Source of the DNA: Sphingobacterium prati
Lineage (GTDB): Bacteria; Bacteroidota; Bacteroidia; Sphingobacteriales; Sphingobacteriaceae
Direction: 5' to 3'
Assembly: GCF_013167215.1 (NCBI RefSeq)
Contig: NZ_JABJWY010000035.1
Location: 155,753 to 219,752 of the forward strand
DNA: 64,000 nucleotides
Shown: positions 24,931 through 35,182 of the stretch, piece by piece
Position numbering within the stretch: position 1 is the first letter of the stretch
How the letters are laid out: each line of letters starts with the position of its first letter
Made by a program: the position numbers and the translations under genes
Notes under the pieces: model-generated
Told to the model about the DNA's origin: nothing
What the model saw: the letters and a program-made list of their open reading frames with translations, nothing else
Database searches by the model: none

Positions 24931-26295
24931 ATGAAGCGATATTCTAAATTCTTTACTTTGATGGTATTGTTTTTAATAGTACCCTTTGCCTACGGCCAAC
25001 AAAAAAAGCCTAACATTATCTTGATTCTGACCGATGATCTCGGTTATAGCGACATTGGTTGTTATGGAAGTCCGAATATCTCAACTCCTTTTTTGGATTC
25101 AATCGCCAGTATGGGAGTACGAGCGACAAATTTTATGGTGTCTACGCCTTCGTGTACGCCTTCAAGAGCTTCATTATTAACAGGGAGATATGCTTCACGT
25201 TATAATCTTCCGGCACCCATTGGTCCTGGCTCTAATTTAGGCTTACCTGATCATGAGGAAACGATTGCCGAATTATTAAAAAAAGTAGGCTATAGAACTG
25301 CGTTGATCGGAAAATGGCATCTCGGAGACAAACAGTCTTACCATCATCCTAATCAGCAAGGCTTCGATTCTTTTTATGGGATGCTGTATAGCCATGACTA
25401 CCGCGATCCCTATGTCAAGACCGATTCTGTCATTAAGATCTTTAGAAATCGAAAACCAGAAGTTATCGCCCCAGAAGATTCAGACCTAAGCACACTCTAC
25501 CACAAAGAAACCGTGAAATTTATAGAAGAGCAGGACAAAGAGCATCCATTCTTTTTATACTACGCGCACAATTTTCCGCATCTTCCTTTGGCATTTGCCA
25601 ATAAAAAGAACCGATTTGTAAATCAGCAAAATGCCGGCCCACTTGGTGCAGTTATGCAAGAGCTGGATCATAATTTTGCTGAGCTTTGGAAGACTGTCGA
25701 GCGAAAAGGCTTAGCTGATAATACCATTCTGATTTTTTCAAGTGATAACGGGCCGTGGATAGCCTACCCGTCACGAATGTCTGACGATGGTGCTACCAAA
25801 AATTGGCACGTGGGCACTGCAGGTGTATTCAAAGGTTCCAAAGCTGAAACGACGGAAGGTGGTGTTCGTGTACCCTTCATTGTCTATGGAAAAGGTTATG
25901 CGCAAAAAGGCAAAGTCCTTCGACAGGCAATCAGTAATTTGGACGTGCTGCCAACATTGGTTAAATGGACAGGAGCTCCTTTACCGAAGAAAGCTATTGA
26001 TGGTCAGGCAATCGATTCCTTGTTGAATGGTAAATCGGAAGATTTGAAAACTCCACATAGACCAATATATTTGGTTAATTATGGTCACGTTGAGGCCGTC
26101 AGGTCGGGAGATTGGAAATATCGCAGAGTAGCAGGAGGAGTAAATCAAATCTCAGGTAAACCGTATGAGGCTGTTGAGGAATTGCATAATATCGCTTGGG
26201 ACCCAAGTGAGAGAACAAACATTCTAAAGGACTATCCTGAAAAAACGGCAGAACTCCGATTACTGTTCGAAAGTTTTGATGGCAATATGAAATAG
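24931..26295 (+). CDS. Secreted sulfatase (arylsulfatase family, Cys-type)
   Basis: A 454-residue hydrolase of sulfate esters. The signal peptide ends at AYGQQ and is followed by the metal-binding LILTDDLGYSDIGCYG. The activation motif is CTPSR at Cys75 in PSCTPSRASLLTGRY; this Cys must be converted to formylglycine by a maturase not in the window. GKWHLGD and SSDNGPW complete the active site. The start is ATG 24931, since a longer frame from 24892 adds residues ahead of the signal peptide. It stands alone: decayed sequence upstream, a strong bidirectional terminator downstream, and the opposite orientation to the GH3/GH144 locus. Its substrate is unknown and it is not clearly part of either polysaccharide locus. 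Confidence 0.88.
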   Translation: MKRYSKFFTLMVLFLIVPFAYGQQKKPNIILILTDDLGYSDIGCYGSPNISTPFLDSIASMGVRATNFMVSTPSCTPSRASLLTGRYASRYNLPAPIGPGSNLGLPDHEETIAELLKKVGYRTALIGKWHLGDKQSYHHPNQQGFDSFYGMLYSHDYRDPYVKTDSVIKIFRNRKPEVIAPEDSDLSTLYHKETVKFIEEQDKEHPFFLYYAHNFPHLPLAFANKKNRFVNQQNAGPLGAVMQELDHNFAELWKTVERKGLADNTILIFSSDNGPWIAYPSRMSDDGATKNWHVGTAGVFKGSKAETTEGGVRVPFIVYGKGYAQKGKVLRQAISNLDVLPTLVKWTGAPLPKKAIDGQAIDSLLNGKSEDLKTPHRPIYLVNYGHVEAVRSGDWKYRRVAGGVNQISGKPYEAVEELHNIAWDPSERTNILKDYPEKTAELRLLFESFDGNMK

Positions 26296-26320
26296 TTTAT
26301 AAAAAACGATTTTTGATCAT

Positions 26321-26359
26321 AAATAAAGCGGCACTTACTTTCTAAGTGCCGCTTTATTT
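26321..26359. terminator. Bidirectional intrinsic terminator between sulfatase and GH3
   Basis: A perfect 17-bp stem (26321-26337 with 26343-26359) encloses a CTTTC loop, with A-rich and T-rich ends on both sides. It is placed between two convergent genes, 25 bp after the sulfatase stop and 22 bp after the GH3 stop. Confidence 0.88.
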
Positions 26360-26381
26360 ATGTACATGCCATAGTGGTTTT

Positions 26382-28658
26382 CTAAAGCAATTTAAAATTA
26401 TTTTCTTTGACGTCCCGACTATTGGGGCCAATGTAGACTTTGAAGTCACCAGGTTCGGCAACATAATTCAAGCTGTTGTCAAAGAACTTGAGGTCTTCTA
26501 TTTTGATCTCAAATTTTACTGTTTTGCGTTCTCCTTTTTTCAAGAATATTTTTTGAAAACCTTTTAGTTCTTTTACAGGACGAGTGACAGAGCCGACTAA
26601 ATCCTGGATATAAAGCTGCACGGTTTCCTCGGCATCGTAATTTCCCGTATTACTGATATCGATGCTCGCTTGAAGAGACCCTTTTTCATCAAGTGTATTT
26701 CGGTCAAGACGAATATCACCATAAGCAAAAGTCGTGTAGCTTAACCCATATCCAAAAGGGTAAAGGGGAGAGTTGCTTATATCCAGATAGTTGGATTTAA
26801 ATTTTTCGAAATCACCAGAGTTTCCATAGGGTCTTCCGGTATTTTTATGCGCATAATAAATCGGAATTTGCCCCACATTTCTTGGGAAAGTTGCCGTAAT
26901 TTTACCTGAAGGAACAACATCTCCAAACAATACGTCTGCAACTGCTTTTCCAGTTTCTGAGCCTCCGAACCAAACATTTAATATGGCTGGAACATGTGCA
27001 TCTTCCCAGGTAAGGGTGAGTGGTCTACCAGTAAATAGTACGAGTACAACTGGTTTTCCTGTTGACAACAACGCTTTTAAAAGGTTTTGCTGATTGACGG
27101 GAATATCCAATTCGGAGCGGCTTGAGCTTTCTCCGGACATTTCTGAAGATTCACCAAGTGCGGCAATCACGACATCGGATTGTTGAGCAACTTTTACGGC
27201 ATCTGCAATAATATCATCTTCTTTTCGAGGGTCGCGTGCAATTGTTCGACCAAACATTGTTGCGTGTTTTTGGTAATTCGGATCTTCCAATAGGTTGCTT
27301 CCTAAGTGTGTAAGAATGTTTACTTTGTTGCCTAACACGGCTTTCATCCCTTCTACTAATGATGCTGTTTTTTCCAATTCTGCACTCACGCTCCAGGTAC
27401 CCGGCATATTAGCTCCTGAATTGGCTAAAGGGCCAATAACAGCAACTGTGCCCGTTTTTTTTAATGGAAGAATCTGATTTTCATTTTTCAATAAAACGAA
27501 TGATTTAGCAGCAATTTCTCTTGCCTTTGCATGATTGGCAGCTGAACCTATCACGGTTTTCGCTCGCTGCTCATTACAGTAACGGTATGGATCTTCGAAT
27601 AGCCCCAATTTATATTTTGCTTCCAACACAAAACGACAAGCTCTGTCAATATCAGCGAGTTTAACTTTCCCTTCATCAAGCGATTTTTTTAGTGTAGTAA
27701 GAAAACCTTCGCCTACCATATCCATATCGACACCAGCGTTAAGGCTTAATGCCGAGACTTGTTGTAGATTGCCGAGGCCGTGCGCTGTTAGTTCGTTAAC
27801 AGCGGTATAGTCTGTTACAACCAGGCCTTTAAAGCCCCATTGTTTGCGCAGGACATCGGTCATTAACCATCTATTAGCGGATGCAGGTACGCCATTAATA
27901 TCATTAAAGGAGGTCATTATACTTCCAGCCCCAGCATCTATAGCTGCTTTGTAGGGCGGTAGATATTCATTGTACATGCGATGAAGGCTCATGTCCGTGC
28001 TATTATAGTCCCGTCCGCCTTCTGCTGCGCCATAGAGTGCAAAATGTTTGACACAGGCCATCATCGTGTTGTGTGCTGCTAAATTATCCCCTTGGAAGCC
28101 ATGGACAATAGCCTCTGCAACTTTGGAACTCAAGTAAGTGTCTTCACCTGCGCCTTCAGAAATACGTCCCCATCTTGGATCTCTCGAAATATCTACCATT
28201 GGCGAAAACGCCCAATTAATACCATCAGCAGTAGCTTCTTCGGCGGCAATACGGGCGGACTGCTGAATTAAGTCCATGTCCCATGTCGCTGCAAGCCCCA
28301 ATGGAATAGGGAAAACTGTACGATAGCCATGTATGACATCCATACCAAAGATAATTGGAATCTTAAGTCTAGACTGTTTGATTGCAATTTCTTGGGTTTT
28401 TCGAATCTTGGATGGTGTACTCATACTAAAGATACCACCAATCTGGCCATTTCGGATTTTAGCTTCCACATCTGTGGAAACCGTTGTTCCAGTTGTCGCT
28501 TCCCCACCGGTGACTAGATTTAGCTGCCCGATCTTTTCTTCGACTGTCATTTTGGCCATAAGTTGGTTAATGAACTCATCCATTTTTTGATTCGACTGTG
28601 CTGGACTGACATTCCAAGCTAAAAATGCAAGGAGGAATGTTGCTACTATTTTTTTCAT
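26382..28658 (-). CDS. GH3 beta-glucosidase (BglX-like), probable sophoro-oligosaccharide glucosidase
   Basis: A 758-residue periplasmic glycoside hydrolase family 3 enzyme. The signal peptide ends near residue 20; the (beta/alpha)8 domain carries KHF..YG (residues 204-210) and the nucleophile Asp283 in LVVTDYTAV. The second sandwich domain (PLANSGANMPGTWS, ESSEMSGESSSRSE) supplies the acid/base, and a fibronectin-III-like C-terminus follows. The length is normal for BglX. It is in the same direction as the GH144-like gene 243 bp upstream. In Bacteroides thetaiotaomicron a neighbouring GH3/GH144 pair acts on beta-1,2-glucan oligosaccharides, so I favour beta-1,2-glucosidase activity; general beta-glucosidase remains possible. 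Confidence 0.88.
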   Translation of the reverse strand: MKKIVATFLLAFLAWNVSPAQSNQKMDEFINQLMAKMTVEEKIGQLNLVTGGEATTGTTVSTDVEAKIRNGQIGGIFSMSTPSKIRKTQEIAIKQSRLKIPIIFGMDVIHGYRTVFPIPLGLAATWDMDLIQQSARIAAEEATADGINWAFSPMVDISRDPRWGRISEGAGEDTYLSSKVAEAIVHGFQGDNLAAHNTMMACVKHFALYGAAEGGRDYNSTDMSLHRMYNEYLPPYKAAIDAGAGSIMTSFNDINGVPASANRWLMTDVLRKQWGFKGLVVTDYTAVNELTAHGLGNLQQVSALSLNAGVDMDMVGEGFLTTLKKSLDEGKVKLADIDRACRFVLEAKYKLGLFEDPYRYCNEQRAKTVIGSAANHAKAREIAAKSFVLLKNENQILPLKKTGTVAVIGPLANSGANMPGTWSVSAELEKTASLVEGMKAVLGNKVNILTHLGSNLLEDPNYQKHATMFGRTIARDPRKEDDIIADAVKVAQQSDVVIAALGESSEMSGESSSRSELDIPVNQQNLLKALLSTGKPVVLVLFTGRPLTLTWEDAHVPAILNVWFGGSETGKAVADVLFGDVVPSGKITATFPRNVGQIPIYYAHKNTGRPYGNSGDFEKFKSNYLDISNSPLYPFGYGLSYTTFAYGDIRLDRNTLDEKGSLQASIDISNTGNYDAEETVQLYIQDLVGSVTRPVKELKGFQKIFLKKGERKTVKFEIKIEDLKFFDNSLNYVAEPGDFKVYIGPNSRDVKENNFKLL

Positions 28659-28901
28659 TGTATTATTTTCTGTTATGCGTTATGAAGTACTTGTTATCAT
28701 TGGGCCCATTCCATCCGATGGAGGCAGCGTAAATTGTTATTTAATGGATTGCTTATCCATGTTACTACAGCTGATCTCATCCCCATTTATTTATAATATA
28801 AGCTTGTGTTGACTAAGAGCTTCTTGTTGGCAATTTTATATTTTCGTGGATGGAACCATTTTTAACGTGTGACAGATTAAAAATGATTCCGAATTTACCC
28901 A

Positions 28902-30287
28902 CTACTTTAGATAGGGACTCGTAAAACCAAGTTTTTTCAATCCCTGCTGAATCTCTGGTGCTTGCATGAATAAGTCCCAGATTTTTCCTGTTCTATAATT
29001 TTCGATCATGACGATAATGGGACCTTGATCGATGGCAAGATAACGTTGAGGGTACCAATTTGCAGTTTCGCTATAAGCGTCATAATATCCATATTTTCCC
29101 CAAACCTTAGTCCCCAGTTGGCTATTCAGATATTGTGCAAATTGAATACTTTCCTGTGGCGAGTAGGGCATGGAAGATAATGCTGCTGTAGGTGAGATCA
29201 CTCCCGGATCATTATCCGGATGGTGTGCATCGTATCCCTTGATGGAATAGCTGGCTGTCCAGCCCCAGCCTTTGCCCACTCCGTAACCCTGATAACCTTT
29301 TGGATTTTGCTGTGCATAAGCCAGGTTTATTTTAACATGATTGCTTGTCGCTTCCCAATAATCAGCATATTGATCTTTTAGTCCTTTCGGGCTTAAACCC
29401 AAATAAGAATAATGTTCCCAAAACAAAGGACCCACTTCACCTTCTTTGGCATTATGTTTAAGTACTAGCGGAATATTATACTTTTTGGCTGTGCTTTTGA
29501 TCGCTCCAGATCTTGCCCAACCCTCATGGTATACTTTTGGTGAGATGGGATGAGAAGGAGAGGAACTTGCTAAAATATATGTAATAAGACACTCATCATA
29601 TCCTCTAACGGGGTGATTTTGCTGAAAATTGAATTTTGGGCTCCAATGCCAATAAATGACGTTTTGTCCATTTGTATAGTGATTCCAATCAATTTCTTGC
29701 CACAGTTTGTCGGCTTTTTGGGCGACCTGCTGAGCGGAATCACCTTTATCCTTTAGATACTCCCGAATAGCAATCAGACCCTGAGCTAAGAAAGCGGTTT
29801 CCACAATGTCGCCACCATTATCTTTTTCACTGAAAGGTTTGGCCGTCCCGAGTTCTCCATCATACCAATGTGCCCATGCACCTTTGAACCGTTCGATCTT
29901 GCCCAAATAATCCATAATATGATCTAACTTTTGGATACCCTGTTCTTGACTGATAAATCCACGTTCCATAGCGACAATCATGCTCATAAGCCCGAATCCA
30001 CTACCACCTATGGTAATTACATTACGGTCATTTTCTGGATAAACACCGTCCATATGAATACGTTCTCGAGCGAGGCCAGAAGTAGGTTCGGCGCCTTCCC
30101 AGAAATATTGAAAGGTATGTTGTTGAATATTGGTCAACAGCGAATCTTCGTTGACATGATGACTACCGACTGAATCAGTTTTTGACGGCCTGTCTGTATG
30201 ACTATTGGGGGTGTTTTGGCATGAACTGCTGAGAATAAGCGCCAAAGCTATACCCGTAAGACTGGAATATGCTATTCGTTTTCTCAT
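28902..30287 (-). CDS. GH144-like glucoamylase-fold lipoprotein (probable endo-beta-1,2-glucanase)
   Basis: A 461-residue lipoprotein (lipobox SSSC near residue 23) with the glucoamylase-like (Glycoamylase, PF10091) fold. Characteristic segments are FQYFWEGAEPTSGLARER, then GSGFGLMSMIVA, GDIVETAFLAQGL, and FSPKFNFQ/GYDECLITYILA in the middle. The family includes the GH144 endo-beta-1,2-glucanases of Chitinophaga and Bacteroides. Together with the downstream GH3 it would cleave beta-1,2-glucan at the surface or in the periplasm into sophoro-oligosaccharides, then glucose. It begins 76 bp after the SusD gene, from which it is separated by a terminator, so it may need read-through or its own promoter. 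Confidence 0.78.
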   Translation of the reverse strand: MRKRIAYSSLTGIALALILSSSCQNTPNSHTDRPSKTDSVGSHHVNEDSLLTNIQQHTFQYFWEGAEPTSGLARERIHMDGVYPENDRNVITIGGSGFGLMSMIVAMERGFISQEQGIQKLDHIMDYLGKIERFKGAWAHWYDGELGTAKPFSEKDNGGDIVETAFLAQGLIAIREYLKDKGDSAQQVAQKADKLWQEIDWNHYTNGQNVIYWHWSPKFNFQQNHPVRGYDECLITYILASSSPSHPISPKVYHEGWARSGAIKSTAKKYNIPLVLKHNAKEGEVGPLFWEHYSYLGLSPKGLKDQYADYWEATSNHVKINLAYAQQNPKGYQGYGVGKGWGWTASYSIKGYDAHHPDNDPGVISPTAALSSMPYSPQESIQFAQYLNSQLGTKVWGKYGYYDAYSETANWYPQRYLAIDQGPIIVMIENYRTGKIWDLFMQAPEIQQGLKKLGFTSPYLK

Positions 30288-30309
30288 GAGGGATATTGTT
30301 TAAGTCTTA

Positions 30310-30343
30310 AAAAAATGTTCAAACGGCCTAAGGCCGTTTGAAC
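30310..30343 (-). terminator. Intrinsic terminator between SusD and the GH144-like gene
   Basis: On the minus strand a 12-bp stem (30332-30343 with 30317-30328) with a 3-nt loop is followed by a T-run (plus-strand A-run 30310-30315). It sits within the presumed operon, 21 bp after the SusD stop and before the hydrolase start, so it probably sets a lower hydrolase-to-transporter ratio. Confidence 0.75.
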
Positions 30344-30363
30344 CAAGTTATCGATGGATTGTA

Positions 30364-31794
30364 TTACCAACCTATATTTTGAGGCATTTCTGGCGTTTGG
30401 ATACGTTGATTTTCCGGAATGGGAAAAAGCAACATTTTATCATGGAAAGTCTTTCCGTTGGCGGCCATTGCAGCTTTGGCTTGTTGTGTTCGCACAAGAT
30501 CGAACCAGCGATCGTGTTCAAAGGCGAGTTCAAGGCGCCTTTCTTTCCAGATCAATTGACGAAGCTGAGCCTGATCTGTAGTCGTTATTTCGGCTAATTT
30601 TACCCGTTTACGCACAGTGTTTAAAGCGTTTAAAGCTTCGTTACTGTTTCCTAATTCGTTGGAAGCTTCTGCTAATATTAAGTAAATTTCGCCCAAACGT
30701 AGGTAACGTACATTTTTATCTGTGTCGCCAGCTCCACCGTTCGCAGACGAATACGCTTTTTCATTGTACATCGGATTTTCTACACCATTGTCAATCAGAC
30801 GACCGTCGTAAAGTGTTTCACCTCTGAAAATAATCGTTGCATCACGGCGGATATTATCTTTTTCGGCATTAAAGGCATCCAATAAGTTTTGGCTTGGGAT
30901 ATTAAAACCCCAACCTAAATTAACAGCTCCTCCACGGGGTGCTTGCACTTGACTATATTGTTGAATTCCATGGGCAATTGAACTTCCTCGGGCCTGCCAT
31001 TCGAAGAGCGATTCCGAACCATTTTCACCTTCTAATCTCCAGATTTTTGCATAATCAGTTTCTAAACTATAGCCTCCGGAACTGATAACAGCTTTTGCCA
31101 TATCAGTTGCTTGTTGCCACTTCTTTTCGTATAGGTATACTTTAGATAGCAAGCCTTGAGCGGCACCTTTGGTCGCCCTACCTAGATCTTTCGCCGCATA
31201 GGCAGATTTGACTGGTAAGTTATCAATAGCAAATTGAAGGTCCGCTTCAATATAAGCATAGACCTCAGATGCTGGTTCTCGTTTTATCAAATCACGATCT
31301 TGGATAGGCACATCGCCCCATCCACGTACAAGATAGAAATAGTTTAATGCTCTCAGAAAACGAGCCTCACCGATCAATCTGTTTTTATATGCCTCGTCTG
31401 TTAGGCCAGCTTTTTCAATAAATTCTATCGCTTGAGAAGCACGACCTATTGATTTGTACCATCTAACCCAAAGCGCTTGGAAAGAACCAGCAGTTGAGGT
31501 ATAAGTCAGGTTGTCCAAAAGTAATTTATCGCCACCTGCATCAGTAGACGAACTACCTTTGTCAGCGTTATCCGATATTATTTCGGTAATTCCCAAAAAG
31601 GAGAAACTGTAGTCCCATTCCGTAAACATGCCGTAGATACCGTTGACAAATTGCTCTGGTGTATATGGTGTTTCACTATCATCGGCCTCAACCCTTTCTC
31701 TGGAAGGAACATCTAAGAAATTATTGTCTTTGCAACCTTGTAGTGCCATACCCGCACTAAGAAGAATCGCTATATAAAGTTTATTGATTTTCAT
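30364..31794 (-). CDS. SusD/RagB-family glycan-binding lipoprotein (beta-1,2-glucan locus)
   Basis: A 476-residue surface lipoprotein. The signal peptide ends in the lipobox ALQGC (Cys21) and is followed by NNFLDVPSRE, the usual start of RagB/SusD proteins. Typical C-terminal motifs are present: RYLRLGEIYLILAEASNELG, then IWKERRLELAFEHDRWFDLVR. It would bind the oligosaccharide and deliver it to the SusC barrel encoded 20 bp upstream. The adjacent GH144-like and GH3 genes suggest a beta-1,2-glucan ligand. Confidence 0.9.
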   Translation of the reverse strand: MKINKLYIAILLSAGMALQGCKDNNFLDVPSRERVEADDSETPYTPEQFVNGIYGMFTEWDYSFSFLGITEIISDNADKGSSSTDAGGDKLLLDNLTYTSTAGSFQALWVRWYKSIGRASQAIEFIEKAGLTDEAYKNRLIGEARFLRALNYFYLVRGWGDVPIQDRDLIKREPASEVYAYIEADLQFAIDNLPVKSAYAAKDLGRATKGAAQGLLSKVYLYEKKWQQATDMAKAVISSGGYSLETDYAKIWRLEGENGSESLFEWQARGSSIAHGIQQYSQVQAPRGGAVNLGWGFNIPSQNLLDAFNAEKDNIRRDATIIFRGETLYDGRLIDNGVENPMYNEKAYSSANGGAGDTDKNVRYLRLGEIYLILAEASNELGNSNEALNALNTVRKRVKLAEITTTDQAQLRQLIWKERRLELAFEHDRWFDLVRTQQAKAAMAANGKTFHDKMLLFPIPENQRIQTPEMPQNIGW

Positions 31795-31814
31795 TACGTT
31801 GATTTTTAAAAGGA

Positions 31815-34800
31815 TTAAAATTGCATGTTAAGTCCAAATAGAAAATTACGGGTTGTGGGGTAAGCTGAAAGCTCTACACCAGAAGTTAGATTTGGACTGC
31901 CATCTCCCGCAATTTCCGGTGAGAAACCACTGTAATTCGTGAATATAAATGGATTCTGTGCAGTCACATATAGGCGTAGTTTTGATTTAGAACTATAAAG
32001 ATTATTAAAAGTGTAGCCCAATGTGATATTATTTATACGGAAATAACTGCCCGACTCTAGATAGTAATTAGACGGTAGGAAATCTCTTTCTGCCCCAGGA
32101 TGCGAATTTGTCGACCCCTCTTGTGTCCAACGATTCTCGAAGGTACTTAAGGCAATGTTTTCACCACCGTTGATACGTGTACTTTTCATTCCATTATAAA
32201 TTTTGTTTCCTGCAACACCATAGCCTGAAACATTGAAATCAATCGCTTTGTAATTGATACCTAGGTTGATACCATAAGTAGAGCTTGGTAAAAACGATCC
32301 GAAAAATTTACGGTCTCTGGAATCAATAACCCCGTCGGAGTTTTGATCGGTATAACGCAAATACCCTGGTTTTGGTGATCCTTGTCTGGCATTTGAGTTT
32401 ATTTCATCTTGGTTTTGCCAAACACCATTCATTTCGTACATCCACCATCCGTAGATTGGCTGACCAACACGAAGTTGTTTTGTTAGCTCACCATTATTAA
32501 GGCTTCCGCCTTGGTCACCGTCGTAGGCAGGTGTAACTTCTTTAACGCTGTTACTATTGTAAGAGTAATTAACACCTACGGAATAATTAAAATCTGGAGA
32601 AATCGATTTGTTCCAATTTAATGCAATTTCTACACCTTGATTTAGGATTTTTGCACCATGATCATAAAACTTATCTTCATACGCAGAGGTATAAGTTGGA
32701 GTAACCAGCAAGATTGCATTGGTATTCATCTTATGGTAATAATCGACGGATCCGCTTAAGTTATTATTTAAAAATGCAAAGTCAATTCCTGCTCCAGTTT
32801 CTTCAGTTACTTCCCAACTTAAGTTTTTAGCCGGTGTGCCATAAGCACTTCCAAATACCATATTTTGTTCAGGGCCAAATACGTAATTATAAGATGAACT
32901 TGTAGGACTTGTTAATATTGTTGACACATTTAATGGGATGTCTTGATTACCCAGTTTACCCCAGTTTCCGCGCAATTTTAACAAATTAATCCAAGTAGCA
33001 TCCTTCATGAAATTTTCATTGGTGACTGTCCAGCCTAGACCAACGGACGGAAATGTTCCCCAGTACTTTCCTGTATTACGGAATACGCTTGAACCATCAC
33101 GGCGTAGGGTGGCTGTTAAATAATACTTACTGTCGTAATTATATTGAACACGACCGAAATAAGATGCTAAAGCTCGTGGAGTGTAATAGATTTGTCTGTT
33201 TTCTACCTGATATGCACCCGAAGCATGATCTATACTCCAGTATTGTGGTTTTTGAGGAACATCATATCCTTTGTCGCTCATCATGCTGTTAATGTCATAT
33301 TTCTCACGTGACATACCTAATACCGCTTCAACACTATGTTTGTCAAATTTCTTGTTAAAAGTTAAGAAATTCTCCCAGGACCAACGGAACTGTTCCAGAT
33401 TTTCATAACTCAAACTATTATTGGCGTACTCTAAAGATTCAGCATTCTTAGATTTAAATTCTTCAAATTGTTGGGCCGTACGTAGTGGATCACCATTAAG
33501 CCATGCATCCTTTATATCCGAAAAAACTCTCTTTCTTGAGTAGAATTTATTTCCCCCTATTCGGGAATTTACCTTTAAATAGTCCGTAATTTTAAATTCA
33601 CCTTCAAAACTTCCTTGCAGTCTTAATGTATTAATTTTTTCATTGTTTCTAAGCGCTTCATAGACAGGATTGCCAATGGAGTTTAGATCGCCAACAATGT
33701 CGCCGGGGTTTCTTTCGTATCCTACTACACCCGTCGTTTGATTTACGATACCCTTTCCATACCGACCGTTGTCGTACATAAGAGGAACCAATGGTGATTG
33801 TTTATAGGCTGTTGTGAAGGCAGCGTTCGGTTTTGGAGTCGCATTCGTAACTGTTAAATTCAGGTTTTGAGTAAACTTAAGCCGATTGTCTAAAAATTTG
33901 TAAATATTGTTGTTTCGGATCGTATTTCTGACATATTTCGAGCCGTCTAGAATACCGTTTTCCGTAAAGTTGTTTGCTGAAACAAAGTAGTCAACTTTTT
34001 CAGTTCCTCCCGATATATTGACGGCATTATTAAAAACAGTTCCCGTCTTTATTAATTCATCATACCAATCTGTATCGTTGTTCTGATTTTCTGACAAAAA
34101 CCAAGTTTTGTCGGGTTCCTGATATTTTTGACTTTCATTAAAGAATGTCCTAAATTGTTGTCCGTTAGCCATCTTTACACGGTTAAGGATCTTCTTCATT
34201 CCCGCATAGCTTTCATAATTGATATTTACAGTACCCGTCTTACCTTTCTTCGTCGTTACGATGATAACACCATTTGCTGCCCGAAGACCATATATGGAGG
34301 CCGAAGATGCATCCTTTAAAACATCCATAGATTCGATATCAGATGGATTAATATTATTAATATCTGTTTGCGCGATACCGTCCACAATATATAGCGGGTT
34401 TCTGCCACCTAGAGCTGTACCCAGCCCCCTAATAATAACATTTGGTGAAGATCCCGGAGCTTCGCTGGCAATAATATTCAAACCTGCTGCTTTACCTTGT
34501 ATGGATTGCATAGCCGACATTGCCGGTTGCTTTGTAATGTCAGATGATTTTAAAGAGCTAATAGATCCTGTTAGATCAGCTTTCCTTTGCGTACCGTAAC
34601 CAATAACCACAACCTCTTCCAGTGCTTGATTTTGATTCTCTAAGAATACATTGAGTTGCGTCTGATTTCCGATGTATACCGTTTGTTTGCGATAACCTAA
34701 AAAGTTAAATACTAATGAATCGGTAGGAGAGGCATTGATCTGAAATTTCCCCGTTGCGTCGGTTTTTGTAGATACTGTTTTCCCTTTAATACTAATGGTG

Positions 34801-34916
34801 ACCCCAGGCATGGATACCATGCTTGAGCCATCTTTGACTACCCCTTGTATAGAAGTTTGTCCATAGGCTACCGAGACGACCATGGATGTCAAAAATAATG
34901 CGGATAGATTCCTCAT
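31815..34916 (-). CDS. SusC-family TonB-dependent transporter (beta-1,2-glucan locus)
   Basis: A 1033-residue outer membrane transporter. A signal peptide (MRNLSALFLTSMVVSVAYGQ) is followed by a carboxypeptidase-like beta-sandwich (SIQGVVKDGSSMVSMPGVTI), a TonB-box region (LEEVVVIGYGTQRKADLTGS), a plug (YIVDGIAQTDINN, KDASSASIYGLRAANGVIIV) and a barrel ending in FLFGLNMQF. The start is set at ATG 34916, since the longer frame to 34970 adds 18 residues before the signal peptide. It is followed by its SusD partner. The regulator just upstream is separated by its own terminator (35109-35147), so this gene has its own promoter in the 266-bp gap, not recognised by me. Confidence 0.9.
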   Translation of the reverse strand: MRNLSALFLTSMVVSVAYGQTSIQGVVKDGSSMVSMPGVTISIKGKTVSTKTDATGKFQINASPTDSLVFNFLGYRKQTVYIGNQTQLNVFLENQNQALEEVVVIGYGTQRKADLTGSISSLKSSDITKQPAMSAMQSIQGKAAGLNIIASEAPGSSPNVIIRGLGTALGGRNPLYIVDGIAQTDINNINPSDIESMDVLKDASSASIYGLRAANGVIIVTTKKGKTGTVNINYESYAGMKKILNRVKMANGQQFRTFFNESQKYQEPDKTWFLSENQNNDTDWYDELIKTGTVFNNAVNISGGTEKVDYFVSANNFTENGILDGSKYVRNTIRNNNIYKFLDNRLKFTQNLNLTVTNATPKPNAAFTTAYKQSPLVPLMYDNGRYGKGIVNQTTGVVGYERNPGDIVGDLNSIGNPVYEALRNNEKINTLRLQGSFEGEFKITDYLKVNSRIGGNKFYSRKRVFSDIKDAWLNGDPLRTAQQFEEFKSKNAESLEYANNSLSYENLEQFRWSWENFLTFNKKFDKHSVEAVLGMSREKYDINSMMSDKGYDVPQKPQYWSIDHASGAYQVENRQIYYTPRALASYFGRVQYNYDSKYYLTATLRRDGSSVFRNTGKYWGTFPSVGLGWTVTNENFMKDATWINLLKLRGNWGKLGNQDIPLNVSTILTSPTSSSYNYVFGPEQNMVFGSAYGTPAKNLSWEVTEETGAGIDFAFLNNNLSGSVDYYHKMNTNAILLVTPTYTSAYEDKFYDHGAKILNQGVEIALNWNKSISPDFNYSVGVNYSYNSNSVKEVTPAYDGDQGGSLNNGELTKQLRVGQPIYGWWMYEMNGVWQNQDEINSNARQGSPKPGYLRYTDQNSDGVIDSRDRKFFGSFLPSSTYGINLGINYKAIDFNVSGYGVAGNKIYNGMKSTRINGGENIALSTFENRWTQEGSTNSHPGAERDFLPSNYYLESGSYFRINNITLGYTFNNLYSSKSKLRLYVTAQNPFIFTNYSGFSPEIAGDGSPNLTSGVELSAYPTTRNFLFGLNMQF

Positions 34917-35108
34917 ATCGTAAATTTTTGGTGTTTGTTTAAAATACAGTTGGTTATTTCCCTGAAGCAAATATGTTGATGTAGTACAACTTCGCCAAAA
35001 TTTAACATTTTCACATCACTACTACAGTTAATTTTTGCTTTCTCAGGGAAAATTTGTTTTTACGTTAAATAACTGATATTAAGAATCTAAAGAAGTACTT
35101 TTATGCAG

Positions 35109-35147
35109 AAAAAAGCATGCGTTAGTGTGAAGCTGACACTAACGCAT
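35109..35147 (-). terminator. Terminator of the Reg_prop/LuxR regulator gene
   Basis: A perfect 12-bp stem (35136-35147 with 35117-35128, minus strand reading) and a 7-nt loop are followed by six T residues on the minus strand (plus A-run 35109-35114). It lies about 36 bp after the regulator stop. Confidence 0.85.
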
Positions 35148-35182
35148 ATGTGTGGTAATGATGTAGTGTTTGTAGCGAAATT

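Noticed and set aside
24931..26295. Sulfatase as part of the fucose or beta-1,2-glucan locus
   Set aside because: It is isolated by a bidirectional terminator, faces the other way from the GH3 gene, and no substrate link is visible.
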